Below, one piece after another: positions 34,012-45,632 of a DNA stretch of 64,000 nucleotides (positions are counted from its first letter, which is position 1; the number at the start of each line of letters is the position of its first letter). Position numbers and translations under genes: made by a program. The stretch is from Oxytricha trifallax. Its lineage: Eukaryota > Ciliophora > Spirotrichea > Sporadotrichida > Oxytrichidae. The notes under the pieces were generated by a model. That model saw only the letters and a program-made list of their open reading frames with translations. It did not search any database and was not told where the DNA came from. The DNA lies in assembly GCA_000711775.1 (NCBI GenBank), contig ARYC01002005.1, forward strand, positions 1 to 64,000, in the 5' to 3' direction.

Positions 34012-34922
34012 ACCAGTGGGTCGAAACCAATAAGATATTTAAATATTAATTGTCAAGAAACAGATAACTTTAATTTATAATTTATAAATCTCAATTTAAT
34101 AATCAAATCCTAATATTTTAAATAGCAATAAAGCAAATTAAAAAAAATTCTCATTATTTTTCACATTGATTTTCAAATATATAAAATTTAACTCGCAAGA
34201 TCAGAAAAATTATTAAGCTAGTAACTTATTGTGATATTATACATAATAAATGACAATATTCTTTTTTAAGCTTAATTTCTTACCAAATTTAGTCTTAATT
34301 ATTTTTAATTTAAAAACGGATAAAATTATCTAAAACCTCAAATAGGTATCTAATAATTTGATTAGTAAAATAAATTGTGATACTTATATTTGTATTTATT
34401 GTTTTTTATTTTTAGTTAATTAAAATATCATGACTATATTAAAAAAAAACAATACTAGATTTTATTTTCTTGAATCTTTTAATTTTCTTCTTAAATTTTA
34501 TAATTTAATTAAAAAGCCAAAAGAGCATTTTTGTTGATAAATTTCTTTGAATATAGCATTGTTTTTAAATGAGATGGATTGAGGATTATAATAAATTATC
34601 TTACAAAAATTAAGCAAGATAATTATTCATTCTAAATTTTATTTAGAAATTTATTTTGATAACTATTCTAGTTTCTGAAATTCTTGAAAATAGCTAATGT
34701 TTCTAATTAAACGGAAATAGAATTCACCATTTCATAAATTTATAAAAATTAAAAAAGTACACTACTAAAAATAGTTAAATTTTCATTTTATAAAAATGAT
34801 TGTTAAAGATAATAAAAAATTACTAGTGATGAAAATCTCTGAAGAATGAAAATTTAAGATTTTATAATTTAAAATATAAACCAACTAATTCAAAAAATAT
34901 ATACATAAAATATGAAGAACAT
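34012..34922. other. AT-rich spacer, nothing recognised
   Basis: The less AT-rich sequence ends within about 20 bp of the ORF start; the rest is plain AT-rich DNA. Confidence 0.5.
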
Positions 34923-34924
34923 TA

Positions 34925-35349
34925 TTGTAGGAATACATTTGATATGGGAAATAAATAAATCAATTAATTAATTAATTAATATTCAAATTCGTGACAGTTA
35001 ACTTTCTGGAAACCTAGACAATATGGTATTTGGTTGATAGAGAATTCAAAATCAGCTGGACTTTACTCATGACGGTACCCCTCTATCGCATCCCTTTAGT
35101 GAGATAACTCGACTTTAATTTTGTCATAAAAATCAAATAAACAAATCACCCAAAATTAAAGTCGAGTTATCTCACTAAAAGGATTCGATAGAGGGGTACC
35201 GTCATGAGTAAAGTCCAGCTGATTTTGAATTTTCTAACAACCAAATACCATATTGTCAAGGTTTCCAGAAAGTTAACTGCCACGAATTTGAATATTAATT
35301 AATTATTTGATTTATTTATTTATTTCCGATATCAAATGTATTCCTACAA
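34925..35349. mobile_element. Foldback-family element F1 (425 bp, TA duplication)
   Basis: Best-preserved copy. Ends TTGTAGGAATACATTTGATA and its reverse complement, with TA at 34923-34924 and 35350-35351. Each arm carries GTGACAGTTAACTTTCTGGA, CAGCTGGACTTTACTCATGA, CGGTACC and CTATCGCATCC. The two arms meet around AAATTAAAGTCGAGTTATCTC and a short centre. No coding capacity. Confidence 0.92.
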
Positions 35350-35351
35350 TA

Positions 35352-37625
35352 ATCAATTCATTTTAAGTATTTATTTGATTGATTCACAATCTCACTTTAA
35401 ATATGGTTATAAAAATTAGAGAGAACGTAAAATGATATCAAATTATCTAACAAGTAAATGATACATCAGATTAAATCAAAACTTAAAATGATATATCTTT
35501 GATATTAATTAATATAGACTGAGCTATTTAATTTTATGAGTACATTTACAATTAAAGAAGAGTTAATTTTTACTATTAAATCTATAAGTCCTTCAATGCT
35601 TTCTTTGGTATACGACTCAATTAAATTTCTTTTAAAATCAATTTTAGATAAGATCAGAATGAAATCTAATAGTTGACTAAAAAATAAGATATTAATGCTT
35701 AACGCAATTAAAAATTTAAATTTTCAAAGTTTCAACAAGGCAAATGATTTGAATTTATTAAAATTAAATTATGAATTTAATCATTTGGGGAAAAAATAAT
35801 CTTATCTATATTGTTGAAAAACAAAATAAGATAATGGTATTTTTTTTTATAAATATAACAAATTTACAATTTTTAAATGATTGCACATATTACCGAAAAT
35901 TCTAAATCTTAAATTTATCAACTTATAATCCAACAATATTAGAGATACAATAATGGAAGATTATATATTTTTTAAAGGCATTAGAGCCTGAATAATGTGA
36001 CGAACTTAAACATCAGTGGCATTATTCACTTATCATTGAGAAATCTAATAAACTCAAAGTTTAGACTTAATAAGACAAAAATGAATATTTATCTTACAAT
36101 ATACCTTAAATTTATAATATTTTTATTATTTGTAATTAATAAATTATTTAAAGATATATAATCAAAAGACTACTAAACATAATTTAGCTTCAAGAGATAC
36201 ACTATTTCCATTGGAAATTTGTACAATAAAAATGCAAATGCTAATAAATTTATCATCAAAGTATAAAATTTTCATATAAAAAATACCCCTCAGCTTAAAT
36301 AGATTTCTATGCTTAAATCAAGAATTAAAAGAATTATTCAATAAATAATAATCTTTATGATTAAATCATAAACAATGATTTAAATATTTTTAAAAAAATT
36401 TGAAATAAATTTAATAGCACTCTTTTCTTTACACCAAATATAATAAATAAATTAATGATTTAATTGGCTATAAAATTATGGCATTTATCAATAGAAAGAA
36501 TTAAAAAGAAGCTCTGAACTATTATTAAAATCCTATTTTATCATTATTTTTTCATTTTCTCTAACGAAACCCCAAAATTATCAGAATATAATATAAATAT
36601 AATACTAGAAATAATACTGCCAACAATAAAAAATAAAAAGAATAGTTTATACAAAGCAAGTTAAATAATCTAATTTAAAGTAATTTAAATCAATTAAGCC
36701 ACCAAATATTAATATTGATATTTAAGAATTTTGTAAATCTAATACATTTTACGAAACTTAATTTTATTTTAAAAAAATAATATAATAATATTTATTAATT
36801 TTATTGTAGTAGCTCTCGAATTGTTATATTATTATTGATTATTATTTACTTGCTTCTACTCCTACTTCTTTTGCATTGTTCTAAATTAATTTAATTTGTT
36901 CTTAATATTTTTTATCTATCTATATGATGGACATATAGAAATTACTTTAAACCATCTGCTAATTCTAGTATCATTTAATGAATTTCATTCTTGCCTTTAA
37001 AAGTTTCATATATTTTTTATCTCCTTTAAAAATCTTAAAAAACATAATTAAAATGAATTATTATTCAACTTTATAAGATTATAAAAGTATTGCTACTTCC
37101 AATTTAAGATTTAATTTATTCTTGAATTAGATATGCTTGAACTTTTAAACGAGCCTTTGCTAAATGTTTTGCAATTACCTTTTATTTCTATTCAATTTTC
37201 TTTCCCAAAATACTCCAATTAAAAATATTTCCCATTAACAGTACCCTTCTACCATTCTCATTTTAGAGAAGTTTTATATTTTTTTAATTTTCCTTTCATT
37301 TATAATTTTTATTGGTACTATCTCTATTTCAGCATATTTCTGATAAATTCTTTTTAAAATAATACCTATTCTCATTCATTTTATATTACATATATTTTTT
37401 TAATTTATAAATTGATTGAATGTTCATAATTTAGAATTCATTAATTGAATGAAATAATTACAAAAACGATATTATGAAGCACACAAAAATAAAAATCCCT
37501 TTTTTTGATAAATAACAGAATAATAGGCATATATATAAATTTTTAAATATACGATTTGAACATTCATTATGCAACTATTATTAAATTTCGAATGAAAAAA
37601 AATGATGAGACACATTATTTTTGCC
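35352..37625. other. AT-rich spacer, nothing recognised
   Basis: No protein-like frame, RNA gene or inverted repeat seen over this stretch. Confidence 0.5.
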
Positions 37626-37731
37626 TGAATTCGAAATGCATTATAAAAAAAATGATAATAATTGATCACATTGAGGTCTCTAGGGACCACCCATCTAAAT
37701 TATTATTTAATATTTAAGGGAGTAGCCGTTT

Positions 37732-38223
37732 TCACTCAAGGAGATTCTCTCCTCGTATTCTTAGTGAGTATTCATATTCATATTCTTCTTATTTTTCATT
37801 TTCCTTTGCTGTTTCTCTGCTTTCTTCTTGGGTGTTTTCTTGTCTTCCTCTTCTACTTGGGTTCATTATCTGAACTCTGTCTTCCAAATCTTTGAATTTG
37901 AATAATGTGTCAAAGTTCCTTACTTAGATTGAGAATCTGAGTTGTTTCGTAGCGATAAGCTCTTTAAGTCTGGATGTGATGAGTTGGACAAAATCACTTT
38001 TTAGGAAGTAGGCATATTTCTATAGACATTTGACATGAATTTTGATTTTGTTGCGATTATCATGATAGTCTGAGCCAATAGAGACACAGGCTAATTCATT
38101 AGCTGTGACATTTTTAAGAATGTCAATATTAAACAGTTTGATAAAAGCTACTAGGTATCTTGGTGTGGCAACTGCTGAATTAGTTTTAGTTTGTATATAA
38201 ATGGTTAGTTGATGTTCATCCAT
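37732..38223 (-). CDS. Repeat-D protein, C-terminal region (copy 2)
   Basis: From ATG 38223 to TGA 37732-37734, 163 codons. It shares FIKLFNIDILKNVTAN and QLITSRLKEL with copy 1. It then extends to FDTLFKFKDLEDRVQIMNPS and a Lys/Arg/Glu/Gln-rich acidic-basic tail (RRGRQENTQEESRETAKENE) and EEYEYEYSLRIRGENLLE. The charged repetitive tail suggests a disordered region. Coding similarity upstream of the ATG continues in another frame (WVNTIESKLYKSVKRFSDAI), so the full protein is broken here. Confidence 0.55.
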
Positions 38224-38358
38224 TGCTATGATATCTGCGAGCTTATTTTTGTTAGATTTACATAGATTGAGGTAATGGCGTCTGAGAATCTCTTTACTGA
38301 TTTGTATAGTTTAGATTCAATTGTGTTGACCCATATTGATGCACATGATTCTCTAGTG

Positions 38359-39099
38359 TCAAATCTATTTTGGAATTCCGCCTTCGATATAGTCTACATT
38401 AATTATAAATTGGATTCTAATTAATAATAATTAATTTATTAATTATTAAAACTTTAGTTTGGATCTATATTTAGATAGAAGTCTTGGAGTGTCGATTTCA
38501 ACTTTTTCGATTTATGTTTCCTTGTAGTAAATAAATTAGCTAGACTCTTCTGAATAAGAGCAGTAGTAATAGTTTCCATCGAATTCTTGTTTTTCTTTGA
38601 CAGAGCTCCAGTCTTCCTCATCGTCAGAGTAAATAACTCTTTTTGCTATGAGGTCGGCGTTCCTATTTGGTATTGGAGACTCTTCTTGATGACTAGATTC
38701 TATATTGTATATAGGGTCTAGTGATAAATTTTATTATGATAGTTCACCTGGAGGTGAAGCTGGGAAGTCAGAAATATTCATAGATTAACATCTGAAATAT
38801 AATTAATGGGGTTTTGTTGAAGTATGATAGGATTAATGAATTTATTATTAATTGAGGCAAGTCTAAGCATTTGAAAAAAAAAGTTTTGGTAGGTCTATAG
38901 TTAGACTATTTCGCAATTGTTGTCTCCTTCAAATTACATATTAGTCAGATATAGCTAGAATTGATTGCCTAGTAGGAAATCTTTCTTATAATTTTTTCTG
39001 GCTATTGACGTGATATTTTCTAGAATATGTAAGACCCACTGATTTTGTTTGTTTGTAATATGTTAATTGTAAATTTTGCGAGTTTTGTTAGAATTCATT
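38359..39099 (-). CDS. Repeat-D protein, N-terminal region (copy 2)
   Basis: From ATG 39099 to TGA 38359, 246 codons, Gln codons mostly TAA/TAG. The start is basic and polar (NSNKTRKIYN). The middle is Gln/Asn-rich. The second half is acidic (NADLIAKRVIYSDDEEDWSS; NYYYCSYSEESSQ) and ends YIEGGIPK just before the stop, where similarity to copy 1 continues in another frame. So this and the 37732-38223 ORF were one gene of perhaps 450-500 codons. Unknown family. Confidence 0.5.
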
Positions 39100-39130
39100 G
39101 TTCTCAATGTCACCTTGTAAAACTCCGTTA

Positions 39131-39370
39131 GTCAATTAAGAATGAAGATTGGGGATTTTGAATAATGAAATTAAAGATATATTATTATATGGCTGAAATT
39201 AAATATAATTAGGCTAAAAACAAATTTAAGCACCCTGATTGGTTTATTTTATAGAGACAATTATTCGAGCCAATGGTTTTAATAATTAGTCACAACTTTA
39301 ATAATTTATGCCAATAATAATATAATTTAATTTCATTATTTTTAATCCCCAATCTTCATTCTTAATTGAC
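39131..39370. mobile_element. MITE E2 (240 bp, TA duplication) inside repeat D2
   Basis: Ends GTCAATTAAGAATGAAGATT and its reverse complement. TA at 39129-39130 and 39371-39372. Internal motifs GCACCCTGATTGGTTTA and GAGCCAATGGTTTTAATAAT are shared with E1 (mirror orientation). Interrupts the homology between the two D copies. Confidence 0.88.
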
Positions 39371-39539
39371 TAATGGGGTTTTATGATGTCCCTTTGTATT
39401 TTGCTCAATTTACTCATTATGTGTTTCTAATTTAATAATTTTTAAACGATAATAATTCGAAATGCATTATATTGTAAGCATAATCTTTTAGATTTTTTTA
39501 TTTAACATTAAATTTTAATATTAATTACTATCAATGTCA

Positions 39540-39960
39540 TGTTTCGACCTTTTATTCAATTGGTAAAAGGTCTGACATATTCCGGGTGTCTATTCAATTC
39601 CTCGTTAGTTGCTTAACTTTGTACTACAACCTTGAATGAGGTAAAAAATGAATTCCAAATGGTTCTGCGGTTTCTGTACATGTACAAAGCACGAGAAACT
39701 CTTGGACTAATGGGTCTCTTACCTAATTATATTATACTGATCATACTAAAGGGTGAGTGCCGCTTCACAACAAGCACTCTTATATGCTTTAAGCGGCAAA
39801 ATTGCAAAAAAACTATTGCCAGACTGAATTTCCTGCTTGCTGCTTGGAAAATAACATAGATGAGTTTAATCGTGATCTCGCCTGATGCTTTCAGCACCTC
39901 TGGGAAGGGTTTGAATGTATATTCGAAAATATGTGATGATATCCCTAATACTTAACTTCT
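39540..39960 (+). other. GC-richer patch with an open frame
   Basis: A frame open in the ciliate code from about 39632 (first ATG 39659) reads VLRFLYMYKARETLGLMGLL, GECRFTTSTLICFKRQNCKK and TIARLNFLLAAWKI, then through TAG into ISPDAFSTSGKGLN. Mixed hydrophobic and Cys-containing. No clear start, partner or family. The frame runs on into AT-rich DNA. Confidence 0.35.
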
Positions 39961-40932
39961 TTAATACATAAAAAAAATAAATATAGAAACTTGTACATTA
40001 AGCAATTTTTAATTTAGGAGGTTTAATAAAAAAAACTCTAAGATATGTATTTCTCCAATTTTAATGACCAGAATTTATTCTATGTATTTTGAATTAGACA
40101 ATGAGCTTTTCTATACATGCAATTATTTAGCATTAGCTAAGAATAAAATATATTCTATAAAATAAAATCATTCAAGAAAATATCATTATGTTTTTTATTA
40201 ATCACATAAGCACTTATTGATATCTTTTCAATAGAAACATATTTAATTTCTTCCCATATGCTCAATTTCAATACTTAATTATAAAATAAATTTGTATCAT
40301 GTATTTTTAAAGAATTTCTTCAAAATAATTCTTTTTCATACTGATAATTTAAATCAATCTCATTCTCTAATGTGTTAATACTACTAATTATACCTGGGTT
40401 GGATAAGTACTACTTAAAAATATGCATATTTTTTAATTAGACTATTTTTATATCTAAAAAAAAGAACAGTTTAAATATTTCCAATTTAGTTTACTTTTGG
40501 TTTTTATTTTATTGTATATGTTTTGTCATTTTTCCTTTATTTACTTCATTTTTAAATATGGCAATCAAGACAATAACAAATTTTTTATTGATTTTGTGAA
40601 ATAAATTTAATTTAGATGTCTTCAATATCTTTTATTAAGCTATTCAAATTCTTTGATGAGTTTTTCAATTTAATCCAATATTGTAAAATTAATTATCCCT
40701 TATTTAATATAATAAATCATGATTCAAATTACTTAGATGACTTTAATTATAAGAAACTTGATATTATTATATATTTATGATATTGAATTCATATAATTTT
40801 CAGTAAAAATCAATTCAAATATCCTGATAAAAGATTATTATTAAACGTAAAATTAAATTATTGCTATCCTTAAATATAATCATTTAAGTTTTATATAAGA
40901 TAAAAATATAGTAAAACTCCATAATTTTTTAA

Positions 40933-41142
40933 GAATTAAGATAATGGGGCAGTATAAATAAATCAAGAATTAAATTATTATTGGCCGATATTATTTATAA
41001 TTAACACACACATCTTGTTTGGTTTATTTGTAATGAAATTTATTCGAGCCAATGCCATATTATTTGGCCTGAATTTAAATAATTAACGCCAATAATAATT
41101 TAATTCTAGGTTTATTACTGCTACCCCATTATTTTAACTCTC
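40933..41142. mobile_element. MITE E3, diverged
   Basis: Inverted ends around GAATTAAGATAATGGGGCAG and its approximate complement (CTACCCCATTATTTTAACTC). The interior carries TTATTCGAGCCAATG and GGTTTATTTGTAAT, similar to E2. End points and target duplication are unclear. Confidence 0.55.
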
Positions 41143-41279
41143 AAAAAATCATTGGGTTTTTATGCTAAAATATTGTAAATATTATTTATGGTCTAATTTT
41201 TATTTAATCTCTGTAAATAAAAGAAATTAATAATTCCTAATATTTAATAGAATTGAATATTATCATAATTTTAACATTA

Positions 41280-42342
41280 TTGATAAAATAGATTAAAATA
41301 GGAAATTATAGAAATACAAATTAAAACTATATTAGTAATTAATTATAACTGTAATGAATTAGGAGTATTCTTAAGTGTAATTAGATTTAGTATTAATTTA
41401 GTTATTTAAATTTAATTATATTAGTAAAGTGGTCAGGTGGTCAGGTGGTCTGGCATAGTCTTTGGTGGTCTACCGTAATAATATATATAAATATGTAATT
41501 AATCTTACCGAAGTGTAGATCACTAAAATGGCGTTGCCTCACTAGACACCCGACTCTGTCTCTGACCACACCGCCTCTGTGAAATCATGGTGGGCCCGTG
41601 TATCCTGTGAACCTTACTGTTCTTGCGCCTTATTATGAGCTCATACAGTGCATTGAGAATGTGGAGGTAGCCGAGTGCTTGTAGATCGGTATCTTTGGGA
41701 GACTGGCGTTATCTCCGTTTTTCTTGAGATCGGCAATGTATTCTTGGAGAGATGTTATTATTGGTACCCTCTCCTTAGTGGCGACACCGGACTTCTGGAT
41801 CACTTGATCGGCTTAGTTCATTGAGCTGTGTGCTTTGGCAATGGCTACTTACTGCGACACATCGCCCGAATTCTTCCTAATGTACTCCTTCTTTGATTGT
41901 GCTCCTCCTGAAAGTCTCTCGATAATGTAGTCATTGGTGACATCGGCAGCTCCTCTGGATCCGCGGTCCTGTATTGATTACTCCATCTCCCGCTTAGCAT
42001 TCGTATTTGCGATAAACTGCTCGTAATGGTGAGAGGACCCGGTATATTAGCTTTAGTCCATCCACTGCTAGTGGTCTCCGGTATGCTGCCGCCATTTTAG
42101 TGATCTACACTTCGGTAAGATTAATTACATATTTATATATTATTACGGTAGACCACCAAAGACTATGCCAGACCACCTGACCACCTGACCACTTTACTAA
42201 TATAATTAAATTTAAATTAACTAATTTAATACTAAATCTAATTACACTTAAGAATACTCCTAATTCATTACAGTTATAATTAATTACTAATATAGTTTTA
42301 ATTTGTATTTCTATAATTTCCTATTTTAATCTATTTTATCAA
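41280..42342. mobile_element. TIR element B (1063 bp, TA duplication) with GC-rich cargo
   Basis: Near-identical arms of about 254 bp (41280-41533 and 42090-42342) start TTGATAAAATAGATTAAAAT. TA flanks both sides (41278-41279, 42343-42344). Each arm contains tandem GGTCAGGT units (GTGGTCAGGTGGTCAGGTGG) and ends inward at CTAAAATGGCG, so both arms carry an ATG. The 556-bp centre is strikingly GC-rich and encodes a minus-strand protein. Outer ends match elements A and C. Confidence 0.9.
41585..42061 (-). CDS. Cargo protein of element B, 158 aa, intact
   Basis: From ATG 42061 to TGA 41585-41587, uninterrupted. Gln residues are often TAA/TAG. Protein-like throughout: YTGSSHHYEQFIANTNAKRE, SRGAADVTNDYIIERLSGGA, QSKKEYIRKNSGDVSQQVAI, SGVATKERVPIITSLQEYIA, DLKKNGDNASLPKIPIYKHS. 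Mostly helical and hydrophilic, no signal peptide or membrane segment. An alternative ATG in the arm itself (42095) is in a different frame that closes early, which may indicate a frameshift near the 5' end. Not recognised. Its composition is very unlike the AT-rich flanks. Confidence 0.6.
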
Positions 42343-42487
42343 TATTAATTAAAACAATAAATTAAAAATATTTATAAAATTAAATTAAATAATTATTTAT
42401 ACAAGTGTTCCAGGGGTTCTTTATCAATTAGTTTTATTTTAATTCTTTCACTATAGTTTAACTTATAGGATGTGTAATTATTAAATA

Positions 42488-42530
42488 ACTTATATTAACG
42501 TATTTAAGAATTAAATACGTTAATATAAGT
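42488..42530. repeat. 18-bp-arm hairpin
   Basis: ACTTATATTAACGTATTT (42488-42505) and its exact reverse complement (42513-42530) around a 7-base loop. Confidence 0.85.
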
Positions 42531-42544
42531 AATATTAATGTTTT

Positions 42545-43512
42545 TTAAATTTCTTATTACATATAGATAATGATTAGGTCAGGGTAAAATAAATATTTAA
42601 GTTAATTATATGAAAGAATCTCTTTAGAAAAAATTCTATTAATGAATAAAATTTATAATTATCTGGTCAAAGCAAGTCACTTATATATATTAAAAAACCA
42701 TTAAAATATAAATACAAGCTATTAAATGTAGAATAATAATAAAATGTAAGTATTTGTGGATTTTAATTACAATTTTAAATTATATCAATATATTAATTCA
42801 TTTTTAATATTATTATTTTAAATAATTAAATTATCGAACATTGAATTTCTATAAAAAAACTATTATAATTTATAAATAATCTGATAAGAAGTTATCTCAA
42901 GAAAAAATTAAACTTCAATTAAACCTCCTTTAAAATATTATTCGTTATAATAACTCAAAAGAAAGAGAAAAAAGAGAGTTAAAAAATTGAGAAAAGGTAT
43001 TAATATTATTGATGGTCAGTAAATTAATAGTAATCAGTATTTTATAAGATTTATGTAAAAATATGAATTTAAAATAAAGATGAGCCTTATGTTAAATCAG
43101 TGGAACTGTGCTTCATAGAAACTAAATTTTAACAAGATTAAGGTATAAATTTTTTTTATAATCCCTTTTCTAGTCACCTCAAGCAGTTCTACTTCTCAAA
43201 TACAAGATAAACGACAATCTGATGTTTTTCTGAGAATATTGCTTAAAGAATGAGTGAAAAAAACTAAATATGTTACCTATTTTTGGAAACTTACTCTTAG
43301 CTAAAAATCTAGCTCATCTCAATTACAACATATTAGAAATGATATAATTTCACTTAACAAGAGATTTTCAATTTTCAATTTTATAATGTTACTATTAAAT
43401 ACTAACATTAATTGAGAAATTCTAATTATTATAATTCTTAATTTCTAATTATAAATCATTTCTATTCTTAAGTTCTAATCATTAAATATGTGTGGTTATT
43501 GAATAAAACGAA
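42545..43512. other. AT-rich spacer between elements B and C
   Basis: Nothing recognised. The two cargo elements are only about 1.2 kb apart. Confidence 0.5.
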
Positions 43513-43514
43513 TA

Positions 43515-44661
43515 TTGATAAAATACATAAAAATAGGAAATTGTAGATATTCACAAATATAGAGTAATAAACCCCAAATATAACTGGCATGATTTTAATA
43601 TATTCCTAAATTTAATTTAATTAACTAACTTAAAAAAAACAGATTGATTGAATTAGTTCATTGGTTTATTAGTTTACAGAATACTTTAGAAAAGAACTAT
43701 ATATAATGATCCAAGTAATCCAATGAACTAATGTACTAAAGTGCAGATATACGCTAAGATAGAGTATTATTAGTGCTTAAATGTGCCAAAGTGATCCAAT
43801 AAACTAATGTACCGATGTACTAACTAGATCAAACGGTTTTTTATTTGGTTCACTGAGTGGCCGGATGTGTATATAGTTAGGCGTAATTACTTAAGCATTT
43901 TAATTAAATCATATATATATTTAAATCTTAAAATGACGGGAGAAAACAAGCAGCGCGGATGCTTAGTATTTATCACTTCCAATAGCCTGCCATTTGTCAG
44001 AATACCGATGACTGAGAAGGAGGCTATCCTCGCCGGAGTTACGCTGATCGGGCTACACAAGAACATTGGAGAGGCAGGGAAGCCATTCCCATCCGGCACA
44101 GCTCAGCGCACTCAATGCTTCCTCAAGAGGCTCTAGATCGATGGTGATGTGCCAGGTGAAGCCGGATAGACAAGCGAAGATACGACAATAGACAACGGAG
44201 AGGGTGGAGACTGCACTCCTGCACTCATTGAGAGACACGAGCATCATTCTCTATTTCTGCAGATTAATTTACGGATAATGCTTAAGTAATTACGCCTAAC
44301 TATATACACATCCGGCCACTCAGTGAACCAAATAAAAAACCGTTTGATCTAGTTAGTACATCGGTACATTAGTTTATTGGATCACTTTGGCACATTTAAG
44401 CACTAATAATACTCTATCTTAGCGTATATCTGCACTTTAGTACATTAGTTCATTGGATTACTTGGATCATTATATATAGTTCTTTTCTAAAGTATTCTGT
44501 AAACTAATAAACCAATGAACTAATTCAATCAATCTGTTTTTTTTAAGTTAGTTAATTAAATTAAATTTAGGAATATATTAAAATCATGCCAGTAATATTT
44601 GGGGTTTATTACTCTATATTTGTGAATATCTACAATTTCCTATTTTTATGTATTTTATCAA
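43515..44661. mobile_element. TIR element C (1147 bp, TA duplication) with GC-rich cargo
   Basis: Arms of about 385 bp (43515-about 43900 and about 44275-44661) are near-identical inverted copies. Ends TTGATAAAATACATAAAAAT. TA at 43513-43514 and 44662-44663. The first 25 bp match A and B, while the inner arm sequence is different (GATCCAATAAACTAATGTAC-type repeats of GTACNTNAGT). The 370-bp centre is GC-rich with an open frame on each strand. Confidence 0.9.
43933..44280 (+). CDS. Cargo ORF of element C
   Basis: From ATG 43933 the frame is open through the GC-rich centre and into the right arm (TGA not until 44623). Protein-like text: RGCLVFITSNSLPFVRIPMT, EKEAILAGVTLIGLHKNIGE, AGKPFPSGTAQRTQCFLKRL, then an acidic stretch (EAGQTSEDTTIDNGEGGD). 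Gln is encoded by TAG. The minus strand is also open over the same interval (ATG 44247), so the sense strand is chosen only on residue composition. I do not recognise the family. The end given is the edge of the unique region. Confidence 0.45.
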
Positions 44662-44729
44662 TATTAATCTTTAGCCTTATAAAATTTAAATAAGATTCTC
44701 CTTTAAAAAATAAAACAAATTATAGGAAA

Positions 44730-45577
44730 CTAAACCCCAATATGTATGTTCGCATGAGTTTGATAATTGTATAAAAAGTTTTAAATGTATAAATATATAA
44801 CGAAATTTAAAAGGACGGATTTTAACTTAATTTGAGGGAGCCGATCCAGAGAATCGAAAAAGAAGACTTGAGAATATTATGGCATCCATATAGTTTGATA
44901 TTGATATGATTATTACGGTTTAATTAGTGTAATTTTGTATTTTAAGTTGAAAGCAACCAGAAAGCCAGTAGGTCGTCGGAGTGCTTATCGAAATTTTTCA
45001 ACGATAGTATGCCACCCTGCCTACCTGACCTCAAGAATCCAGGCTGTTGCCTTAAGCCAGAGGTCATTTTTCGAGGTCCAAACTGAAGACCCGAATTATC
45101 TATTTTGAGTGCCATTAATTTCTAGCTATTCCCCTCTTCACATTTCTACTCGCCACTATTCAGTTATGGACAGGGAAAGGATTTGAATTTGAAAGGTACC
45201 GCGGATTTCAACATTTTTTCAAAAAGCCAATTTTGCATGGGCTCGAGCACCAAAGTTGCCGAAATTTATCATAGCTCTTCAACCACCCGTCTCCTTGTTG
45301 TCACTTGAAGCTACTTAATTAATGAGTTAGAGTAAATATTCCTTAATTGAAGTGGTTTCGCAGTGAGCTATGAATAAATCCGGAGGATATAAGCAAAAGA
45401 GTGTTTTTTCATATAGGTAAGGATCAATAATGCAGTCGAGATTATAATAATCCAGCTATTTAATATTAAAATCCAGTGGAATTAATCATTAAAATCTTGC
45501 ATAAATCAGATGAATCCAGTCACTATTTGAGATTGCTTCTAAGACCGAGCCTCCTCAACTTTTAAATGCAGCTTCTG
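44730..45577 (+). other. GC-richer region upstream of a candidate gene
   Basis: Several overlapping protein-like frames: about 44910-45108 (KPVGRRSAYRNFSTIVCHPA; SQRSFFEVQTEDPN) and about 45040-45350 (FTFLLATIQLWTGKGFEFER). Neither has a secure start. It ends in a short intron-like element at 45578. It may be 5' non-coding or coding sequence of the locus at 45633, or an MDS. Confidence 0.35.
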
Positions 45578-45612
45578 GTAAGTTTCAATCCTTGTTATTA
45601 CCTTCTATTTAG
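45578..45612 (+). other. Candidate 35-nt GT-AG intron
   Basis: GTAAGTTTCAATCC at the start and CTTCTATTTAG at the end, 20 bp upstream of the ATG at 45633. Strong 5' splice consensus. Probably in the 5' leader of that gene. Confidence 0.45.
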
Positions 45613-45632
45613 AACCTATCAATAATTAGCAG

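Larger units (their letters stand above)
37646..39453 (-). mobile_element. Dispersed repeat D, copy 2, with 18-bp flanking duplication
   Basis: The 18-bp sequence AATTCGAAATGCATTATA occurs immediately left (37628-37645) and right (39454-39471) of the repeat, a target-site duplication of the length typical of target-primed reverse transcription. There are no inverted ends. Homologous to copy 1 at 31247-32825. MITE E2 (39131-39370) is inserted near its right end, so E2 arrived later. The body carries one long minus-strand gene in shifted frames. No LTR or RT domain is visible, so it may be a non-autonomous LINE-like copy or a retrocopied gene. Confidence 0.75.

Noticed and set aside
34925..35349. 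Standard promoter or terminator hairpins in the F elements
   Set aside because: The hairpins are parts of a repeated foldback element with TA duplications, with no adjacent gene.
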